DNA of 64,000 bases, taken from positions 235,508 through 299,507 of the forward strand of contig PUQB01000023.1 in NCBI GenBank assembly GCA_003024785.1. Direction: 5' to 3'. Positions 59,916-64,000 of this stretch are shown piece after piece. Numbering within the stretch: position 1 is the stretch's first letter; every line of letters begins with the position of its first letter. The translations under genes were made by a program, and so were the position numbers. The DNA comes from Selaginella tamariscina. Taxonomy: Eukaryota; Streptophyta; Lycopodiopsida; Selaginellales; Selaginellaceae. The notes beneath the pieces are model-generated. The model was not told where the DNA came from. It was given only the letters and a program-made list of their open reading frames with translations, and searched no databases.

Positions 59916-60880
59916 CTAGTTTGAAATATGAGTACTCATCCTAGTGTAGTCAATGCTTGTGTTGACTGGAGTGCTTGACATGGTCAATGGTCAATGATAT
60001 GCCCTAACCATGACTATTGCCAGATTTTCGCAAGTGACCGCAACCACTTAGTGTGGAGTCATACATGACTCTCTAGTCACGTACCATCACCACCTCCCTT
60101 CCAAGAGGTTTTATGGTTAGGACGTTCAATGACTTTAGCAAATGCAAGTCTTGAGTTTGAGTCTAGTATGAAATATGACTACTTGTCTTAAGTTCGGGTT
60201 TGTATGAAATATGACTACTCGTATTAGTGTAGTCAATGTTGGAGTGGATGGCAAAGATGAATTTAAGAATGTGAGGGACTCCACAACATGGAAGAGCCTA
60301 AAGGAGTCCAAAGAGTTGAAATGTTCCTTTAGTGAAGGAGTTCATTTGCAATTGTGCAAAGGCCTACATTAAAGTTCAAGAGATGCTGAAAAGAAGGCAA
60401 GTTTGTCCACACCCACCACCTGAATTTGGGAAAGCAACAATAAGACCATGGAAAATTAATACAAGGTGAAATGGTGAGGCTACACTATAACAAAGTTACA
60501 TGGCTATTGGAGAACAAGTTTAGCCAATGGAAAGGAGACCCTAGAGTAATACCAAAAAGATTCATGTGAGAACATGGAGGACAACGAACATTAAGCCATG
60601 AAAAGAAACCTTAAATGATTGAGAAGAACATGGATGACTTGTGTTGAATGTTTTAAAGAAACTTAATATAAAGGCCTATTATATAGTGACACACTAGTAG
60701 TGGGATTGGGAGTTACAACTCAAGTTGAAACTAAGAGTCGAACTTCAATTGGAACTAAAAGTGGAAACTCTAGTTGGAACTGAAAATGAAAACTCTTGTT
60801 GGAACTAAAAATAAAAACTCTAGTTATGCAAGTTGTAAAAATACCATGGATGTACTTTGATAACTTATGTCCAAGGACAT
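59916..60880. other. Unassigned spacer with short tandem repeats
   Basis: GAGTTTGAGTCTAGTTTGAA / AATATGACTACT words repeat at about 59930, 60160 and 60210. 60724-60830 is a 25-bp tandem repeat, about four units (TTGGAACTAAAAGTGGAAAC plus TCTAG). No recognised protein. The sequence is not seen in the other copies of the element. Confidence 0.5.
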
Positions 60881-61690
60881 TCCATTAATACACCTAGTTA
60901 ATGCAGCATATACAAACTCATGCCTTTGCTTTTGGGTCAGCGCATACAAAAGATATGTCTACATTGGGTAATTTCATTTTGGTTTGCCATCTGACAGCAC
61001 TTCTTCTTGCAACAGTCAATCGTGGAAATGCTAGTAACACTTGTTGAAGATGTAGGATCCATCTTGATCCTCTTGCCGAAACTTGCAGGGACAGATCTGC
61101 AACCCATGAATCGCCTTTTTTCTATTATAGGACCAATGCAAGGAACTTCTTCAAATATGGGTTGTCCTTCCAAGTTATTATTATTGAAAATCCAACCCTG
61201 AATATGTTGAACTATCTTGCTGTCTTAATTCAGATATTCGCCACCTCACGAGGGATCTAAGATATGTAATGTGCTATTAAGTGAAACCTCTGTCACAACT
61301 ACACCCACGAAGTAGGCCCCTAGTTTCTATTTTGATACGGCTTCCATTGGATTATAATTAATGATGATGCCTCTCCCAACCTCGATCTCATGAAAAAAGA
61401 GAATCACCTTATCCATCACAGTAGGCAAGCCATCATTTGGTGAACTCGTACTATTATATTGTTTGTGACTCTGCATATTTTGTGTCAGCCTTGACTTCAT
61501 CCACATTCCACAATACAGGAGAACCCTTTGCAAATTCCATTATAGGAACCTCAACATGCTTGCAAATGGTGTTCACCCATACATACACACAAGATCTTTG
61601 ATCAATATGTGTGACATGATGCATTATCATCTCGAACTTCCACAGTTTCAGTACTAACTATTCTTGTTGTTCTGAAGAAGACATACTTTA
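60881..61690 (-). pseudogene. DUF7869-like protein N-terminal part, copy E (inverted)
   Basis: Reverse complement of about 39620-40440 with decay. The frame 60937-61173 (minus) keeps PIFEEVPCIGPIIEKRRFMG and the STIDCCKKKCCQ cluster. The frame 61327-61533 keeps EIEVGRGIIINYNPMEAV. It starts from the same leader as copy A and lies in the opposite orientation. Confidence 0.8.
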
Positions 61691-61849
61691 TCTCCAATAT
61701 TAAACATATTGTCATGCACATAAAATAATTATGTTATTTTGATATCTGTTTATGGAATATTTTAAAAAATCTGAAATTGAGGGTGCTTAATATATATGTG
61801 TGTGCATAAATATATAATTATATATAGGGATAATATCTCATGCTTGATT

Positions 61850-62640
61850 ATACAATTAGTGGAAGAATTAATCCCGCCACCCTTTCTTCGCCTAATAGAA
61901 TGATGAGCGGGATTAATCCGCCCATGACTCCCTCCAACAAGAAGAGTCGGTGAGATTAATCCCGCTGCGAACTCTTCCTCGTTGGAGAGAGTCGGTGAAA
62001 TGAATCCATCACTGGCTCCCTCCGACAAGAAAGAACCGGCGGGATTAATCTCTCGTCGGCTCCCTCCAATGAGGAAGAGTCGGTGGATTAATCCCGCCAC
62101 CAACTCTTCCTCATTGGAGAAAGGTGGCGGGATTGATCCTGTCATTGACTCCCTCCAATGAGGAAGAGTCAGTGGGATTAATCCTGCTCACAACTTTCAC
62201 CGACGGGGAATAGGTGGCGGGATTAATCTTGCCCACAACTCTCTCTGAAGCTATGGTTTTAGAGAGATCTCGAAGGGGTGGCGGGATTAATCATGCCAAT
62301 GCTTCTCTGCTCCTAAATTGATCGGTGGATAAATCTTGCCCACAAATCTTTAAAACATGAAATGGTGGCAAGATTAATCTCGCCACCCCTTCTTTGCCTC
62401 TTAGAATGGTCGGTAGAATTAATCTCGCTGACAATTCTTTCTAATAAATTCTGTTAACTCTTCATCATTTTAGAGAGTTGTTGGCGGAATTAATTCCACC
62501 GCTCTTATTAAAAGGCAGAGAAGCATTGGCCTGATTAATCATGTCACAGCTTCCATGTTTTAAAAAGTTGTGAGTGGAATTAATCCCACCATCTCTTCTA
62601 AAAGGCGAAAAAGAAATGGCTGATTTAATCCCGTTGCCCT
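61850..62640. repeat. Decayed palindrome array, copy E
   Basis: Some 16 degenerate versions of the 18-bp palindrome, inverted relative to array 2, with matching spacers (GACTCCCTCCAACAAGAAGAG). Typical forms are GGTGAGATTAATCCCGCT, GGTGGATTAATCCCGCC and GGCGGGATTGATCCTGTC. Nearly all keep the central ATTAAT and have lost CpG. Confidence 0.9.
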
Positions 62641-63880
62641 AGCTAACTAAGAATATTAAATAAAAAAAATTTATAAACGAGATAAATCTTTAATGGAATA
62701 TAATGTAATCCTAATGGATTCCTAAACCCCTAAATTTTAATTTTAAGAGAGAATGTAAAAGAGTAAATCTTTATAAGTATTTCTAAATTTGTTTATAATA
62801 CTTGTAAACAGCACTAAAGGCATTATGCTTTCTTATAAACAATAGCATTTAATTTAATGTCACTCCTAAGGTGATCACTATTAAAAAAAAAGAGATTGAA
62901 GAGAGAAAATTACAGAAATGAAAAATCCTTGGAAGAAAGAATTAGATCTGAATTTGAGTGGGAATTAAATGCATTTTTAAATTTACATGTCAAACAATAA
63001 TACTTATGTCAGAATTTCAAAATTTGAAAAAAAAAAGATAATAAAATTTAATATGAGTTGACACAAATAACTAACACTCTGACATATATACTTAATTCTA
63101 ATAATTTTATATATTGCATTTAATGTATTTAACATTATCAAGTGATTCAAGCTGTTTAATATTACAAAATTTTAGTAATTATTCTACATTCTTAATATTC
63201 TAGTATATATTATAAGTATATATTATATAATATATACTTATACAATAAATAAATGATATATTATTATGTATCATTTAAAATATTTATAGTGTGTTTATTA
63301 ATATTATTTTCTTAATTATTCAAGTAATTAATTTACATTTCTTTATGTTAATGGGATATTCTTTATTATTTTCTTATTATTCCAAGAATATTCCAATATT
63401 AAACCTAATTATCATAATTAAATTAGATATTCTTAATTATTTCAGTAATTATTCTACATTTGTTTATATTAATGGATTTTCTCAATTATTTCTTATTATT
63501 TTCAAGAATATTCCTATGTTAAACCTTATTATCAATATTAAATAATATATATTATTAAAACTATATATGACTATATATTAGATAAAATGATATATATTAT
63601 GTATAATTTAAAATATGTTCATAGTGTGTTATTAATATTATTTTCGTAATTATTCGAGTAATTAATTTACATTTCTTTATATTCCAAGAATATTTTAATA
63701 TTAAACATGATTATCATAATTAAATTAATTAATTATTTCAGTAATTATTCTATATTTATATATATTAATGGGATTTTCTTAATTAATTTCTTATTATTTC
63801 AAGAATATTTTAATATTGATAAAATGATATATTATTATGTAAATTTAAAATATGTTCATAATGTGTATATTAAATATTAT
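62641..63880 (-). mobile_element. Inverted copy of the element's central AT-rich region
   Basis: Reverse complement of about 37380-38690: leader (62650-63090, including the TGTCAGA/CTGACAT words), then the AT-rich blocks with TCAAGAATATTCC and TTAATGGGATTTTC. The copies confirm that this region is part of the element. Short frames here are AT-rich artefacts. Confidence 0.75.
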
Positions 63881-64000
63881 TTTCAATTTAATTCAAATTG
63901 GCAAACTTTTTCCATGGTGCTTCACCTACCATACTAGTTTCACAAGCAACTTTTGCAAGCTCACCATTGTTTGTGGAGGACTTGAATGATGATGGGATGA
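63881..64000. other. Unassigned window edge
   Basis: From about 63885 the sequence no longer matches the element (CAAACTTTTTCCATGGTGCT onward). No call. Confidence 0.4.

Noticed and set aside
1..64000. tRNA or rRNA genes
   Set aside because: I saw no convincing tRNA A/B-box pairs with a cloverleaf, nor rRNA-like sequence, on reading. A dedicated scan could still find one.

Overview
The window is AT-rich nuclear DNA of a eukaryote, crowded with mobile elements and microsatellites. Several things point to a green plant, perhaps a non-seed or streptophyte lineage. There are (CCCTAAA)n plant-type telomere-like motifs, PPR-like exon fragments, GT-AG introns, a chromodomain Ty3/gypsy element, and an FCP1-like protein with the DxNG form of the motif found in plants. 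The species cannot be named from this sequence. No complete, undamaged host gene is visible.

Layout. 1-5.9 kb: AT-rich intergenic DNA with PPR-like exons (4155-4502) and unidentified exon-like pieces (4859-5558). 5.99-14.05 kb: left end of a large terminal-inverted-repeat (TIR) transposon, split by a well preserved Ty3/gypsy chromovirus (7383-13467, LTRs of about 0.5 kb, target duplication GTAAC). 14.1-17.8 kb: host-like exons, including an ARM/HEAT-like protein on the minus strand. 17.8-20.6 kb: microsatellites and AT-rich tandem duplications. 20.6-28.2 kb: tandem arrangement of a non-autonomous LTR retrotransposon with LTRs of about 1.8 kb, carrying a nested solo LTR.

28.39-43.77 kb: the centrepiece, an apparently full-length 15.4-kb element bounded by 43-bp perfect inverted repeats. 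From left to right it holds four parts. First, an FCP1/HAD-like gene (minus strand). Second, a spliced gene (minus strand) whose protein resembles a ParB-like domain fused to a degenerate DNA-methyltransferase-like domain. Third, an array of 18-bp perfect palindromes GGCGGGATTAATCCCGCC, followed by minisatellites and a second palindrome array. Fourth, a spliced plus-strand gene of the DNCxGENKN...GHTHxDxD type (DUF7869-like, probable transposase). The two large genes diverge, and each has a palindrome array at its 5' end. A 516-bp assembly gap lies just inside the right TIR.

43.77-64 kb: a graveyard of the same family. It holds a second, 5'-truncated copy of the DUF7869-like gene (43.77-47.19 kb), two gypsy relics, deletion derivatives, a strongly decayed copy of the left half (54.7-59.9 kb), and an inverted copy of the leader, palindrome array and gene start (60.9-63.9 kb).

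Inferred working model: the DUF7869-like protein mobilises the element through the TIRs; the ParB/methylase-like protein, and perhaps a domain shared by both proteins, acts at the palindrome arrays; the HAD-like protein is a third cargo or accessory gene. All copies carry small frameshifts. Some may be assembly errors, because near-identical copies are disrupted at different places.
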